This document shows positions 63,402 to 64,000 of a stretch of DNA of 64,000 nt, in pieces. Position numbers and translations under genes: made by a program. The DNA is taken from positions 27,981,987 through 28,045,986 of the forward strand of contig NC_132880.1 in the NCBI RefSeq assembly GCF_030463535.1. The letters run 5' to 3'. The DNA comes from Salminus brasiliensis (lineage: Eukaryota; Chordata; Actinopteri; Characiformes; Bryconidae). The notes under the pieces were generated by a model. It ran no database searches. It was given only the letters and a program-made list of their open reading frames with translations, and was not told the DNA's origin. Position 1 is the first letter of the stretch. Each line of letters begins with the position of its first letter.

Positions 63402-64000
63402 CAGCCATGGGAGGTCAGCTACTATGTTGGATGATTAGCTCTGCATCACAAACGCCACTTCAACTCATCCCAAAAGGGGGGGGGGCTACTATTTTACTCT
63501 TAAACACAATATTATTCATAAACTCCTATTGCTATTACTCTGTGTTTCACAACATAAAACATAGCTTGTGAGATATTCTATTCATCTTTCATGCACAGCT
63601 TATTTAAGGTCTATTTAAGATATTTAGACAGTTTACAGTCAGGTGCAATTTTTACAGGTGTCCATTTTATGAAATCTAGTTCTTTTTAATTCCAAATTTA
63701 CCTTTACTGAGTGTGACCAAAGCTTTGTATCTTGACTCTATTCACAGTCCAGTCTGCCTTGTCTATATGTTCTATGGTATACTTAAAACATTAAGTTTTG
63801 TGACAAGGTCACATAAAAGGTTTCCTTCCTATGACTGTTCCATCAAGATTATGTGAGTGTAAGCAATGCTACACATTAAAAGAGTACACCACCAATCCTG
63901 ACTCAGCTAAACCGTTTGTGAAAGTTTTTAGCAGTCGTCTGGGGGTTTTGAATAGTCTTAACAGTTATGGGGTTTATCGTGACTGTTGCAGTTCCCTTGA
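63402..64000. repeat. 770-base tandem unit, copy 2, cut by the window end
   Basis: Almost identical to 62632 onward: the G-run is five bases shorter and I see only a few substitutions (for example AAAACGTT against AAACCGTT, GATTAG against GAATAG). The array may continue beyond the window. Confidence 0.9.

Overview
The window is vertebrate nuclear DNA from a teleost, probably an ostariophysan (characin, catfish or relative). This rests on four spliced vertebrate genes, AT-rich introns with many (AT)n, (CA)n and (CT)n tracts, and several fish-type repeats: Tc1-like and piggyBac fossils, tRNA-derived SINEs, and a dispersed element beginning near TATGTCCAAATGTTTGTGG. There is no prokaryotic, organellar or CRISPR content. 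Ostariophysi is inferred from remembered repeat abundance and is not proven.

Layout. (1) 2.7-7.2 kb, minus strand: a four-exon calcium-channel gamma-6 gene (cacng6, 274 aa), with a Tc1-like element bounded by TIRs and TA in its last intron and a second Tc1 remnant in intron 1. (2) 7.2-18.4 kb: non-coding, with microsatellites, a 55-bp tandem duplication and a SINE. (3) 18.4-25.0 kb, plus strand: a five-exon neuronal pentraxin resembling NPTX1 (661 aa). It is far longer than the roughly 430 aa usual for the family because exons 1 and 2 carry three repeat tracts: an Asn-Gly-His tract, a first His-rich tract, and a 128-residue His/Asp tract with about 55 His. (4) 25.0-31.4 kb: putative 3' UTR, two foldback elements and a decayed minus-strand piggyBac-like transposase. 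(5) 31.5-36.1 kb, plus strand: a six-exon type II membrane C-type lectin-like receptor (262 aa) without the sugar-binding Ca2+ motifs. (6) 36.1-42.7 kb: repeats, an isolated CpG/CCAAT patch and a TIR element. (7) 42.7-53.1 kb, plus strand: a class I glucose transporter closest to GLUT3 (slc2a3, 550 aa), with a CpG-rich promoter, a non-coding first exon, a long Ser/Glu-rich C-tail and an AU-rich element starting at the stop codon. (8) 53.1-64.0 kb: probable long 3' UTR, then three copies of an unidentified unit, two of them a nearly identical 770-bp tandem duplication cut by the window edge.

All splice sites were chosen by hand. Each junction has GT/AG ends, keeps phase, and continues the family alignment as I remember it. 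The genes are not an operon. The neighbourhood of slc2a3 and a C-type lectin receptor recalls human 12p13, where SLC2A3 lies beside CLEC4 genes. The most unusual item is the His-rich pentraxin, a secreted synaptic protein that looks able to bind metal through repeats that expand in steps preserving the reading frame.
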